From: Streptosporangium subroseum
GTDB taxonomy: Bacteria; Actinomycetota; Actinomycetes; Streptosporangiales; Streptosporangiaceae
Reading direction: 5' to 3'
Length of the DNA: 64,000 bases
NCBI RefSeq assembly: GCF_900188345.1
Contig: NZ_FZOD01000016.1
Coordinates: forward strand, 111,621-175,620
Positions 33,927-42,401 of the stretch are shown here, one piece after another. The first letter of the stretch is position 1. The number at the start of each line of letters is the position of its first letter. Below the pieces are notes generated by a model, which was given only the letters and a program-made list of their open reading frames with translations, was not told the DNA's origin and did no database searches. A program made the translations under genes and the position numbers.

Positions 33927-34058
33927 CGCCGCAATCGGTATCCGGGACGTGGCGCTACCGAAGGTGAACCGCTGAGGGTCATGCCGGCGCGGCCGTCTCG
34001 TCCACGAGCCGTTTGAGCTCGGCGCGCTGGGCTTCCAGCAGGTTCGTCGTCGGCCGGA

Positions 34059-34595
34059 TCAGTAGCTGGGTGGGGTGACCGCGATGACGAAGTCGACGGG
34101 GGTGTCGCCGGGGTTCAGATAGCGGTGCGGCAGCGAGGAGTGGAAGTAGCAGCTGTCTCCCACGCTGAGGTCGTGCTGCACGCCGGACACTTCGACGATG
34201 AGCCGCCCCTCAAGCACGAGGACGCACTCCTCAGAAGGATGCGACCAGGGCTCGACGGCCGAATAGCCGCCGGGCGGCAGGTGTCCCTTGAGCATTTCGA
34301 GCCGGCCGTGCCCGGGCGAGATCCGTGAGTATGTGATCCCACCGACCGGCGACGCGACCAGCATCCGGTTGTTCTCGCGGATCACCGAGACGGCCTTCGT
34401 GTCCTGCTCCTGGAACAGGCTGAACAGCGGCAACTGGAGCACCTTCGCGATCTTCCTGAGCGTCTCCAGGCTCGGATCGGTCCGACCACGCTCGACCTGG
34501 CTGATCAGCCCTGTGGACACACCCGCCGCCTCCGCCAGTTGTGCGACGGTCAATCCTCGCTGCGTACGGATTTCCCGAATCCTGGCTCCAGTCAC
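34059..34595 (-). CDS. XRE-cupin transcriptional regulator
   Basis: A 178-residue regulator with an N-terminal XRE helix-turn-helix (IREIRTQRGLTVAQLAEAAGVSTG, residues about 5-60) and a C-terminal cupin sensor (YSAVEPWSHPSEECVLVLEGRL, about residues 110-175). This architecture is typical of PuuR/SutR-like regulators of amine, amino-acid or sulfur metabolism. Start GTG 34595 has AGGA 7 nt upstream. It diverges from a PLP enzyme and amino-acid permease; only 75 bases separate the starts and they contain the partner promoter with a repeated TGGTTGA. Confidence 0.92.
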   Translation of the reverse strand: MTGARIREIRTQRGLTVAQLAEAAGVSTGLISQVERGRTDPSLETLRKIAKVLQLPLFSLFQEQDTKAVSVIRENNRMLVASPVGGITYSRISPGHGRLEMLKGHLPPGGYSAVEPWSHPSEECVLVLEGRLIVEVSGVQHDLSVGDSCYFHSSLPHRYLNPGDTPVDFVIAVTPPSY

Positions 34596-34633
34596 CAGGC
34601 GATCCTAACCGCCGTCAGCCACATTGAAAATGG

Positions 34634-34670
34634 TTGACCTGGTTGAAACAACGCATGTAATGTGCCCGAA
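34634..34670 (+). promoter_or_regulatory. Promoter of the PLP-enzyme gene, leaderless
   Basis: TTGACC (34634-34639), 18 bases, TAATGT (34658-34663), then seven bases to ATG 34671, so transcription should start at the start codon. TGGTTGA occurs twice (34631 and 34640), and GTTG-AAA-CAAC spans 34642-34652 inside the spacer; these are candidate sites for the adjacent XRE-cupin protein. Confidence 0.7.
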
Positions 34671-35804
34671 ATGTCGCAATATTTGGACGCTACGCAGTTC
34701 CGGGCCGAGTTTCCAGCACTCACCGACACGGTGCACCTGGCCAGCTGCAGTCAGGGCGCGTTGTCATCCAGGCTCGCCTACTCCCTGCAGGAGATCGGAT
34801 TCTCCATGAGGGACAAGGGCGCGCCGTGGGGCCTGTGGATGGCCGAGGTCGAGTGGGCCCGCGAGCGGTTCGCCCGCCTCATCGGAGCCTTCCCCCATGA
34901 GATCGCGATCCTGTCGTGCGCGTCCGAAGCCGCCTTCCAGGTCGCGTCGTCGCTGGATTGGTCCCGCCGCGCCGAGATCATCACCAGCGACCTGGAATTT
35001 CCATCCATCGCGCACGTGTGGCTCGCCCAGGCGCAGCGCGGGGCGCGGGTCCTGGTCGCCGCCGACACCGGCGAGAACATCGACGCCGAGGCCTACGCCG
35101 CGGTCATCAACGAGAGCGTCAACCTGGTGTCCATTCCCTTGGTCACCTACCGCAACGGTGCCCGCCTGCCGGTCGAGGAGGTCATCCAGCTGGCGCATGA
35201 GCGTGGTGCCCGGGTGTTCGTGGACGCCTACCAGGCCGCCGGCGTAATGCCGATCAACGTGCGCGAGCTGGGTTGCGACTACCTGGTGTCGGGCTCGCTG
35301 AAGTATCTGCTCGGCCTGCCCGGCATCGCGTTTCTCTACGTGCGCGACGGGCTCGCGCATCAGCGTGACCCCGAGCTCACCGGGTGGTTCGGCCGTACGA
35401 ATCCGTTCGCCTTCGACACGCGGCTGCTGGACTTCCCCGACGACGCGCGCCGCTTCGAGACCGGAACCCCGCCCGTGCCGTCGGCCTACGCCGCCAACGC
35501 CGGGTTCGACCTCATCGAGCGGGTGGACCTGAACGCCGTGCAGATCCACGTCTCCGCCCTGGCCGAGGAGCTGGCCGAGCGGCTGGCCGCGGCGGGCGAG
35601 CGGGTGGCCAGTCCGGCCGGGTTCCGCGGACCGCAGGTGGCGATCGAGGACGACGATCCGAACGCACTGGCCGAGCAGCTGGCCGCGCGCCGCATCGTCA
35701 CCGCGCCACGCGGCAACCTGCTGCGGCTGTCCCTCCACTACTACAACGACCGCTCCGACCTCGACACGGTCGTCGACGCCATCAGCGCATGCCGTAAGGC
35801 CTGA
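34671..35804 (+). CDS. Class V aminotransferase-fold PLP enzyme
   Basis: A 377-residue fold-type I PLP protein of the aminotransferase class V/kynureninase/cysteine desulfurase group. The PLP-ring Asp is in GARVFVDAYQAAG (about residue 183) and the Schiff-base Lys is in VSGSLKYLLGLPG (about residue 210). Start ATG 34671 is preferred over GTG 34662 because a good promoter places the transcript start at this ATG and no ribosome site exists. It precedes an amino-acid permease by 23 bases and diverges from an XRE-cupin regulator. Together they suggest uptake and breakdown of an amino acid; the substrate is unknown. Confidence 0.88.
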   Translation: MSQYLDATQFRAEFPALTDTVHLASCSQGALSSRLAYSLQEIGFSMRDKGAPWGLWMAEVEWARERFARLIGAFPHEIAILSCASEAAFQVASSLDWSRRAEIITSDLEFPSIAHVWLAQAQRGARVLVAADTGENIDAEAYAAVINESVNLVSIPLVTYRNGARLPVEEVIQLAHERGARVFVDAYQAAGVMPINVRELGCDYLVSGSLKYLLGLPGIAFLYVRDGLAHQRDPELTGWFGRTNPFAFDTRLLDFPDDARRFETGTPPVPSAYAANAGFDLIERVDLNAVQIHVSALAEELAERLAAAGERVASPAGFRGPQVAIEDDDPNALAEQLAARRIVTAPRGNLLRLSLHYYNDRSDLDTVVDAISACRKA

Positions 35805-35827
35805 ACCCACCCCCCAAGAGGTTTGCC

Positions 35828-37219
35828 GTGGAAAACGAATCCGGCCTGCACCGCGGTCTCCGTGGACGCCAGCTCACCATGATCGGCCTGGGCGGCGCGA
35901 TCGGCACCGGGCTTTTCCTCGGCTCCAGCCTGGCGATCTCGCAGGCCGGACCCGCCACGATCATCGCCTACATCGCCTGCGCGGCCGTCGCCCTGGTGAT
36001 CGGATGGGCCCTGGCCGAGATGGTCGTCGTCCATCCCCAGGCGGGCGCCTTCGGCATCATCGCCCACCGTTACCTGGGTCCGTGGTCCGGATTCGTGGTC
36101 CGCTGGACCTACTGGACCGTCCAGGTCATCGCCATCGGCGGCGAGGTCATCGCGGGTGGGATCTACGTGCGGTTCTGGTGGCCGTCGCTGCCGCTCTGGG
36201 TGCCCGTGGTGGTGTTCTCCGCCGTCGTACTGATCACCAACGCCGTGGCGGTGAGGGTGTTCGGCGAGGTGGAGTACTGGTTCTCGATGATCAAGGTCGC
36301 GGCCATCGTCGTGTTCATCCTGCTCGGCATCCTGCTGATCACCGTCGGCCTGCCCGGCGCCGAGGCCACCGGTACGGCGCACCTCACCGCGCACGGCGGT
36401 TTCCTTCCCAACGGGATCAACGGGCTCTCCCTTGCCATCGTGTTCGTGCTGTTCAGCTACGTCGGCGTCGAGGTCGTCTCGGTCACCGCCGCGGAGTCGG
36501 AGAACCCCGCACGGGACATCCCCCGCGCCGCCCGCCGGATGGTCACCCGCCTGGCGCTGTTCTACATCGTGGCGATCACGATCGTGCTGACCGTGGTGCC
36601 GTGGACCACGACCGCCCAGGGCGGGGCCGTCACGGAGAGCCCCTTCGTCAGAGTGTTCTCGGCCGCCGGCATCCCCGCGGCGGCGACCATCATGAACTTC
36701 GTCGTGCTGACCGCCGCGCTGTCCAGTGCGAACACCAACCTCTACCTGACCACTCGCATGATGCACTCGCTGGCCACCGGCGGGTACGCACCCGCGTGGA
36801 CGGGACGGCTCAGCGGTTCGGGCGTGCCGCGCAACGCCCTCGCGCTGTCCGCACTCGGCCTGGCCCTGGCCGCGTCGCTGTCGGCCGCGAGCGAGAGCGA
36901 GGCGTACCTCGCGCTGTTCGGAGTGTCGGTCTTCGGAGCGCTGGTGGTGTGGCTGCTGATCCTCGCCACGCACTGGGCCTTCCGCCGCACCCGCAGAATC
37001 CAGGGCCTCCCGCCGTCGCCCGTACAGCTCTGGGGCGCCCCGGTCACCTCGCTGCTGGCCATGCTGTTCCTCGCCGGAGCGCTGGTCTCGACGCTGTTCA
37101 TCGCACCGCTGCGGCCCGCGTGGTGGGCGGGCGTCCCGTTCTTCGCGATCCTCAGCATCGCCTACTGGATGACCTCGCGCCGATCAAAGGCCCTGGCGTC
37201 CGCCGAGAAGCCGATCTGA
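35828..37219 (+). CDS. APC-family amino-acid permease
   Basis: A 463-residue transporter with about 12 hydrophobic helices. The family signature follows a short cytosolic arm (RGRQLTMIGLGGAIGTGLFLGS, residues 13-34), as in GabP/AroP-type amino-acid:proton symporters; helix 6 has FVLFSYVGVEVVSVTAAESENP. Start GTG 35828 has AGAGG about 6 nt upstream. It is the second gene after the PLP enzyme, probably in one transcript under the XRE-cupin regulator. The likely cargo is the amino acid processed by the PLP enzyme. Confidence 0.93.
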   Translation: MENESGLHRGLRGRQLTMIGLGGAIGTGLFLGSSLAISQAGPATIIAYIACAAVALVIGWALAEMVVVHPQAGAFGIIAHRYLGPWSGFVVRWTYWTVQVIAIGGEVIAGGIYVRFWWPSLPLWVPVVVFSAVVLITNAVAVRVFGEVEYWFSMIKVAAIVVFILLGILLITVGLPGAEATGTAHLTAHGGFLPNGINGLSLAIVFVLFSYVGVEVVSVTAAESENPARDIPRAARRMVTRLALFYIVAITIVLTVVPWTTTAQGGAVTESPFVRVFSAAGIPAAATIMNFVVLTAALSSANTNLYLTTRMMHSLATGGYAPAWTGRLSGSGVPRNALALSALGLALAASLSAASESEAYLALFGVSVFGALVVWLLILATHWAFRRTRRIQGLPPSPVQLWGAPVTSLLAMLFLAGALVSTLFIAPLRPAWWAGVPFFAILSIAYWMTSRRSKALASAEKPI

Positions 37220-37322
37220 CCCACCGGCAGACGCCCTTCCCACGGATCGCCGAGGCGCCCTTTCTAGATCGACTTGAGCGAATCGGCCCGTCATGGTCAC
37301 CTCGCGTGGATACGCTCGGGCG

Positions 37323-37859
37323 ATGATTATCTGGTTGAACGGGACCTTCGGGGCGGGCAAGACGACCACCGCCGGGGAACTGGTCAAGCTCGTTCCGGAG
37401 GCGAGGATCTTCGACCCCGAACAGGTCGGCTACATGCTGAGACATGTTCAGGGCCTCCCGGAGCTCGGCGACTTCCAGCACTGGCCCCCGTGGCGCGGGC
37501 TGGTCGTGGAGACCGCCTCCCAGCTGCTCGGCTATCTCGGCGGAGTGCTCGTCATCCCGCAGACGGTCCTCGTCGAGCAATATTGGACGGAGATCCGCAT
37601 CGGCCTCGAGAAGGCCGGCATCCCCGTCCACCATTTCGTCCTGCACACCGACCACGACACCCTCATCCACCGGATCGAGACGGACGCCGTAGAAAGGCAG
37701 GCACGGCAGTGGCGTCTTGACCATCTCCCGGACTACCGTGACGCCCTGCCCTGGCTCGGCTGCGAAGCGAAGGTCGTCGACACGACCGGGATCCCACCGG
37801 AGCAGGTCGCTCAGATCGTCGCAGCCGGCGCTGGAACGGAGATCGCAGCCGACGGATAG
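37323..37859 (+). CDS. P-loop nucleotide-binding kinase-like ATPase
   Basis: A 178-residue P-loop protein. The Walker A motif is NGTFGAGKTTTAGEL at the extreme N-terminus. FDPEQVGYMLRHV and LVIPQTVLVEQYW follow, as in small AAA/shikimate-kinase-like proteins sometimes annotated as tunicamycin-resistance or chloramphenicol phosphotransferase relatives. The substrate cannot be assigned. ATG 37323 has no ribosome site, but TACGCT lies 7 nt before it, so it may be leaderless; the -35 is poor. It stands alone and converges on the OFA transporter unit. Confidence 0.8.
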   Translation: MIIWLNGTFGAGKTTTAGELVKLVPEARIFDPEQVGYMLRHVQGLPELGDFQHWPPWRGLVVETASQLLGYLGGVLVIPQTVLVEQYWTEIRIGLEKAGIPVHHFVLHTDHDTLIHRIETDAVERQARQWRLDHLPDYRDALPWLGCEAKVVDTTGIPPEQVAQIVAAGAGTEIAADG

Positions 37860-37965
37860 CTCCGGCTACTTTGCGTGAACACCGGATAGATTCTTCGATC
37901 ACGCCGGATCACAGCGTCTCCCCACCACGGTGGAGAAGGTTGACGATCCGTCGTCGACGAGCGAA

Positions 37966-38010
37966 GTCGGATGCGGCGCGGGCGCTGGGGAGTCCGCGCG
38001 CCGCATTCGA
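37966..38010. terminator. Hairpin between convergent ATPase and MFS unit
   Basis: A 10-bp perfect stem ATGCGGCGCG (37970-37979) with CGCGCCGCAT (37996-38005), extended by GTCG/CGAC past one mismatch. It lies between stops at 37859 and 38031. Confidence 0.7.
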
Positions 38011-38030
38011 CGTGGTCCGGTCTACCGCCG

Positions 38031-38162
38031 TCAGCCACCGAACAGCTGGGCGACCTTCTGGATGAGTTCGTAGACCCCGTAGGCGAAGGGCAGCCCGACC
38101 CATGCCCACACCAGCAGCATCAGAGGGTTGAATCCGGTGCTCGTCTCCTGGCCGTCTGCCAT
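38031..38162 (-). CDS. MFS transporter small subunit
   Basis: A 43-residue single-helix membrane protein (FNPLMLLVWAWVGLPFAYGV). Small proteins of this kind are known next to OFA-type MFS transporters. Its ATG shares one base with the stop of the MFS gene (TGATG), so it is made by coupled translation. It is too short for most gene finders. Its job is presumed to be assembly or stability of the transporter. Confidence 0.85.
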   Translation of the reverse strand: MADGQETSTGFNPLMLLVWAWVGLPFAYGVYELIQKVAQLFGG

Positions 38163-39577
38163 CACGCTTCTCCTCTCATGGCCAGCGGGCCCTGCTGACC
38201 GGCCTCTTCTTCGACCGGCGGCTCGTGATAGACGGGGTTCACCGGGCGGATCAGTTCGTTGGCCAGGAAGCCCACCGCCAGCAACACGATCATGATGTAC
38301 AGGGACGTCGTGTACAGCGAGGACCCGGATCTGCCGGCGGCCTCCTGCGAGTCGGCGACGGCGTTGACGATCAACGGGCCGAGCACGCCCGCGGTCGACC
38401 AGGCGGTCAGCAGCCGGCCGTGAATGGCTCCCACCTGATAGGTGCCGAACAGGTCCTTCAGGTACGCCGGGACGGTGGCGAACCCTCCACCGTAGAAGGA
38501 CAGGATGCCCATCGCGCAGACGATGAACAGGAGTGTGGAAGAGTCTCCGGCCAGTGCGATGACCAGGTAGAACAGGGCGCCCACGCCGAGGTAGACGCGG
38601 TACATGTTCTTCCGGCCGATCACGTCCGAGGTCGAGGACCACACGATGCGTCCCGCCATGTTCGCCAGCGACAGCAGCGCCACGAAACCGGCGGCGGCAC
38701 CGGCCGCGACCGGCGTGGACGTGTTCGCGAAGAAGTCGCCGATCATGGGGGCGGCCTTCTCCAGGATGCCGATGCCCGCGGTGACGTTGAAGCACAGGAC
38801 GACCCACAGACACCAGAACTGCGGGGTGCGGATCGCGTTGCGCGCCGAGACGTTGGCGGTGGTGACCAGCGATCGCACGGCGGTCTTCGCCGGATCCCAG
38901 CCGGGAGGACGCCAGCCTTCCCTCGGGACCCGGATCAGGAACACGCCCATCGACATGAAGACCGCGTAGACCAGGCCGTGCACCAGGAACGTCTTGGAGA
39001 TCCCGCCCAGGTCGGAGCCGAAGGCGCTCAGCATCTCGGTGGACCACGGCGAGGCGATGAGCGCGCCTCCGCCGAACCCCATGATCGCGATGCCCGTGGC
39101 CATTCCCGGCCGGTCGGGGAACCATTTCATCAGGGTGGAGACCGGCGAGATGTAGCCGATGCCGAGGCCGATCCCGCCCACGAAACCGTATCCGAGGACG
39201 ACCAGCCAATATTGCCCGAGTGCCACCCCGAGCGCGGAGATCAGGAATCCCGAGGAGAAACAGATCATCGAGACGAACATCGCCCACCGTGGGCCGTTGC
39301 GCTCGACGAGCGTCCCCCCGAAGGCGGCCGACAGGCCGAGCATGACGATGCCCAGCTGGAACGGCAGGGCGCTGGCCGTGCCCGTCAGACCGAAGGCCGA
39401 CTCAAGGGGCTTTTTGAAAACGCTCCACGAGTAGGCCTGGCCGATGGCGAGGTGGACCGACAGGGCCGCCGGAGGGATCAACCAACGGCTCCAGGTCGGG
39501 GGAGCAACTGTGCGTGAACGACTGAAGAACCCGGAAGGGGTTAGAAATGTCAGCTTTTGTCCATTTTTGCCGTGCAT
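38162..39577 (-). CDS. OFA-type MFS transporter
   Basis: A transporter of about 471 residues with 12 predicted helices, of the oxalate/formate antiporter (OFA) group: RWLIPPAALSVHLAIGQAYSWSVF at the first helix, GIGLGIGYISPVSTLMKWFPDRPG at helices 4-5 and MSMGVFLIR further on. Some members exchange oxalate and formate; the cargo here is unknown. The start is set at ATG 39577 because a promoter (TCGACA, 17 bases, TACTGT) puts transcription at that base; an in-frame GTG at 39601 would lie inside the promoter. The tiny small subunit follows with a one-base overlap. Confidence 0.9.
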   Translation of the reverse strand: MHGKNGQKLTFLTPSGFFSRSRTVAPPTWSRWLIPPAALSVHLAIGQAYSWSVFKKPLESAFGLTGTASALPFQLGIVMLGLSAAFGGTLVERNGPRWAMFVSMICFSSGFLISALGVALGQYWLVVLGYGFVGGIGLGIGYISPVSTLMKWFPDRPGMATGIAIMGFGGGALIASPWSTEMLSAFGSDLGGISKTFLVHGLVYAVFMSMGVFLIRVPREGWRPPGWDPAKTAVRSLVTTANVSARNAIRTPQFWCLWVVLCFNVTAGIGILEKAAPMIGDFFANTSTPVAAGAAAGFVALLSLANMAGRIVWSSTSDVIGRKNMYRVYLGVGALFYLVIALAGDSSTLLFIVCAMGILSFYGGGFATVPAYLKDLFGTYQVGAIHGRLLTAWSTAGVLGPLIVNAVADSQEAAGRSGSSLYTTSLYIMIVLLAVGFLANELIRPVNPVYHEPPVEEEAGQQGPLAMRGEA

Positions 39578-39583
39578 TGGAAT

Positions 39584-39613
39584 ACAGTATGCCGTCGTCA
39601 CTTATCTGTCGAC
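39584..39613 (-). promoter_or_regulatory. Promoter of the OFA transporter, leaderless
   Basis: Leftward TCGACA (39612-39607), 17 bases, TACTGT (39589-39584), then six bases to the ATG at 39577. The -35 box lies in the 10-bp palindrome CTGTCGACAG (39606-39615), a possible operator. Confidence 0.6.
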
Positions 39614-40070
39614 AGTAATGAGCGAAACGGTCAAGACGGATCCGTCAAGGCAACCCTTCGACCTCGGGCTCCCCATGTCCCGGCATCGAGTCCTTGCAGG
39701 TCGGTGTTCCCACGGTGTGCGCCGGGCAACCGGAATCGCGCTCCATGCCGCGCGCCGGATAACGGATAACCGGAAATCACCTCGCACCTGACCCTGTCGC
39801 CATCCAAGACGGGGGCGCACACGTCTCCTCGGAGCGAGCCCGAGATCGCACATCCCGAGCGTTGACGCCGGGCCCGCACTTCATCTCGCGGTCGATCCAC
39901 AGCGGAGAATCCGCCGGCATCGGCAGCGCCAGGCAGAACACGGCTCCTCACCTATCTCGCAAACCACCTCGTCATACACCAATGGCGCAATCCGCCGTTT
40001 GATCTGCCCAGACGTCCCATTGCGGCTACCGTTCGCAGTCAAAGGTCAACAATGAGTAAAGAGGGCGCTC
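39614..40070. other. Intergenic region before the copper amine oxidase pair
   Basis: About 457 bases. Short frames in both directions lack ribosome sites and recognisable sequence. AGAGGG before GTG 40071 is the ribosome site of the first oxidase gene. I see no RNA gene or strong hairpin. Confidence 0.5.
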
Positions 40071-40745
40071 GTGGGGCGGAGACTGATGGTGATGGCGGTC
40101 GCGGGAGCGGGGATGGTGACCGTCGCCGGGGCCGTGTTGTTCATACCCGGCGAGCAGGGGTCTCAGGCGGCGGGGTCAGCGCCCCGGGCGGTCGTGCAGG
40201 GGGATCCGCTGACCGCACAGGAGATCGCGCGGGCGAGCACGATCGCGTCGGCGGGTTCCCGGGAGCACATGGCGGCCGGGCAGGTCAAGCTCCTCTACGT
40301 CGAGCGCGACGACGACAAGGAAGCGGACGAGCGACGGCGGGCCGACGCCTACCTGTACGACTACAGCGCCGACAGGCTCATCGTGCGGACCGTCGACCTC
40401 GACCGGGGCACGGTCGTCGAGGAGAGCGTGGCGCGAGGGGTGCAGCCGCCGCCGTCCAAGGCGGAGGAGGCGACGGCCGCCGAACTGCTCCTGGCTCACC
40501 CGCAGTACGGCGGGGGCGTGCGCGAGTCCTACGCCAGGGCGGGGGGCAGGCAGCTGAGGTCCGCGGCCGACCTGGGCCTGCGCGGGCTGATCTTCACACC
40601 GGCCGGTGAGCGGGGGCCCGCCCGGCACTGCGGGATCCACCGGTGCCTGCGGCTGTTCGTCCGGCTGCCCGACAAGACGTGGCTGGACACCAGCCGGATC
40701 GTCGTCGACCTGTCCGCCAAGAAGATCCACACCCTGGAGTGGTGA
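40071..40745 (+). CDS. Exported copper-amine-oxidase N-domain-like protein
   Basis: A 224-residue exported or membrane-anchored protein (hydrophobic N-terminus LMVMAVAGAGMVTVAGAVLF). The mature part resembles the N2/N3 cystatin-like domains of copper amine oxidases: DPLTAQEIARASTIA at the start, a strand pair around VRTVDLDRGTVVEES, then GVQPPPSKAEEATAAELLLA and a distal stretch equivalent to domain N3. No catalytic domain is present; it is the next gene, whose GTG overlaps this stop by four bases (GTGA). The two together rebuild the order of one oxidase. Start GTG 40071. Confidence 0.65.
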   Translation: MGRRLMVMAVAGAGMVTVAGAVLFIPGEQGSQAAGSAPRAVVQGDPLTAQEIARASTIASAGSREHMAAGQVKLLYVERDDDKEADERRRADAYLYDYSADRLIVRTVDLDRGTVVEESVARGVQPPPSKAEEATAAELLLAHPQYGGGVRESYARAGGRQLRSAADLGLRGLIFTPAGERGPARHCGIHRCLRLFVRLPDKTWLDTSRIVVDLSAKKIHTLEW

Positions 40746-42040
40746 CCGTGTTCCTCCGCCTCGCCCTCTCCTGCGTCATGCTCGCCGGAGGCCTCGGCTC
40801 GGCACAGGCCGCCTCGGCACAAGCCGCGCCCGCCACGCACGGCGCCCAGGTCGCATCGGCGCCGCAGGCCATGACCGGTGCCCAGGCCGCACCGGCGCCG
40901 CAGGCCATGACCGCCACCCGGGCCGTGACCGGCGCCGGGGCACCCGCATCGGCGGCGCATGCCGTACGGGCTCCGGCGCCCCCGTGCAGCGCGCCGTACC
41001 GGATCGACAAGACCCTGCCGAACGGCGCACGCTGGCAGCTCTGCTGGGAGATGCGCAACATCGAGGGACTGACCCTCACCAAGGTCGTCTACACGCCGAA
41101 GGGCAACCGGGCGGTCACGGTGCTCCGCAGCACCGCGCTGGCCCAGATCCACGTGCCCTACGACAGCGGCCGGCCCCGCTACCACGACATCGGGGCCCTG
41201 GGCTACACCGCCATCGCGCTGCAGTCCGCCGACTGCCCGGGGGGTGAGCGCCGCGAGCAGTTCGTCTGCGTGACGACGCGGGCGCGTGGCCACGCGTATC
41301 TGAAGTCCGACTACGACGGGCCGAACACGTCTGCCCAGGGGCACGATCTGGTGGTGTTCTCCGCCTTCCAGGTCGGCTGGTACACCTACCTGGTCGAATG
41401 GGCCTTCTCCGACGACGGCTCGATCACCCCGCGCGTGGGCGCGACGGGCTCGCTGTCCGGGTTCACCACCACGCCCGAGCACGGCTGGCCGATCGGGGTG
41501 GGGGCGAGGACCTTCGAGACGAGCCACAACCACAACATCTTCTGGCGCCTCGACTTCGACGTCGCGGGCAAGGCCGACGACCTCGTCGAACAGTACGACT
41601 TCTCAGGATCCGGTACGGCCAAGCGGAAGCTCGAACGCACCGCGTTCGCCAGGGAGACCAAGGCCGTCAACGGGCCGATGCGCTGGTGGCGCGTGGTCGA
41701 TCAGAAGGTGCGCAACGCCGACGGGCACCGCGTCTCCTGGGAGATCAACAACGCCGACAGCTCCGAATACCGGGGCCCCGCCAACGAGGCCTTCACCCGC
41801 GCCGACGTCTACGTCAGCACCTACCGCTCGTGCGAGCGCCTGGCGACCATCAACCCCTCTCCCGGATGCGCCAAGTCCGTCGACCGCTATATCAACGGCG
41901 AGCGGGTCAAGGATCCCGTCGTATGGGTCAACGTCGGCTACCACCACGTCCCCCGTGACGAGGACGGCGACCTCATGCCGACCCACTGGCAGGGTTTCCG
42001 CGTCACCGCCCGCGACGTCACGGCCAAGAACCCTCGCTGA
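40742..42040 (+). CDS. Secreted copper amine oxidase, catalytic domain only
   Basis: A 432-residue secreted protein: signal peptide (LRLALSCVMLAGGLGSAQA), an Ala-rich repeat region (residues 24-80), then a copper amine oxidase catalytic domain. The copper His pair is in TSHNHNIFWRLDFD and the third ligand His in VGYHHVPRDEDGDLMPTHW. The topaquinone Tyr would be the first Tyr of GWYTYLVEWAF; the usual Asn before it is Trp here. The enzyme class oxidises primary amines to aldehydes with H2O2. Start GTG 40742 overlaps the upstream gene by four bases. The N2/N3 domains are missing and are supplied, apparently, by that upstream gene. Confidence 0.82.
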   Translation: MTVFLRLALSCVMLAGGLGSAQAASAQAAPATHGAQVASAPQAMTGAQAAPAPQAMTATRAVTGAGAPASAAHAVRAPAPPCSAPYRIDKTLPNGARWQLCWEMRNIEGLTLTKVVYTPKGNRAVTVLRSTALAQIHVPYDSGRPRYHDIGALGYTAIALQSADCPGGERREQFVCVTTRARGHAYLKSDYDGPNTSAQGHDLVVFSAFQVGWYTYLVEWAFSDDGSITPRVGATGSLSGFTTTPEHGWPIGVGARTFETSHNHNIFWRLDFDVAGKADDLVEQYDFSGSGTAKRKLERTAFARETKAVNGPMRWWRVVDQKVRNADGHRVSWEINNADSSEYRGPANEAFTRADVYVSTYRSCERLATINPSPGCAKSVDRYINGERVKDPVVWVNVGYHHVPRDEDGDLMPTHWQGFRVTARDVTAKNPR

Positions 42041-42057
42041 TCTCCAGGCGCACGGCT

Positions 42058-42155
42058 CCCACGAAGTGCGGGAAGCTGTGGGAACACGACCTTCAACCGG
42101 TCTCGCGCAACCCTCGCGCGGCCCCCGTGAAGTGCGGGAGGCTTCGGGAACGCGG
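42058..42155. repeat. Direct repeat downstream of the copper amine oxidase
   Basis: Two imperfect copies of about 30 bases (core GAAGTGCGGGARGCT) begin near 42060 and 42126, 66 bases apart. Confidence 0.6.
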
Positions 42156-42194
42156 CACTCACGCCGTGGAGAGGCCGGGCGGGTACGGGTGGCG

Positions 42195-42235
42195 GTGGAT
42201 CATACGGATGCGCCATCACTCTCCGTGTGATCCAC
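42195..42235. terminator. Hairpin between copper amine oxidase and glgB
   Basis: 14-bp arms (42195-42208 and 42222-42235) pair with one G-U wobble around a 13-nt loop. The remaining bases to glgB (42236-42401) show an AT-rich patch at 42250-42310 likely to hold the glgB promoter, and GGGAG just before ATG 42402. Confidence 0.7.
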
Positions 42236-42401
42236 TCGGTGCGCGGACAGTGTTTTCATAAGCTTCAAGGGATGCCAATCGGGATTTTTCCGCCCACAAA
42301 TCCGCACCTTTTCGCGACACGCATGGTGATAGCGGACAAGGGCATGAGTTGGGTGCCCGGGTACGGCAGGGTTAGGGATATCGATCTAGCGGGAGTGAGC
42401 C

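Noticed and set aside
34662..34670. GTG 34662 as the start of the PLP enzyme
   Set aside because: It lies within the promoter's -10 to +1 interval; ATG 34671 fits a leaderless start.
39614..40070. Protein genes in both directions before the copper amine oxidase
   Set aside because: The frames (for example 39631-39951 leftward) are Arg-rich, have no ribosome site and show no family resemblance.
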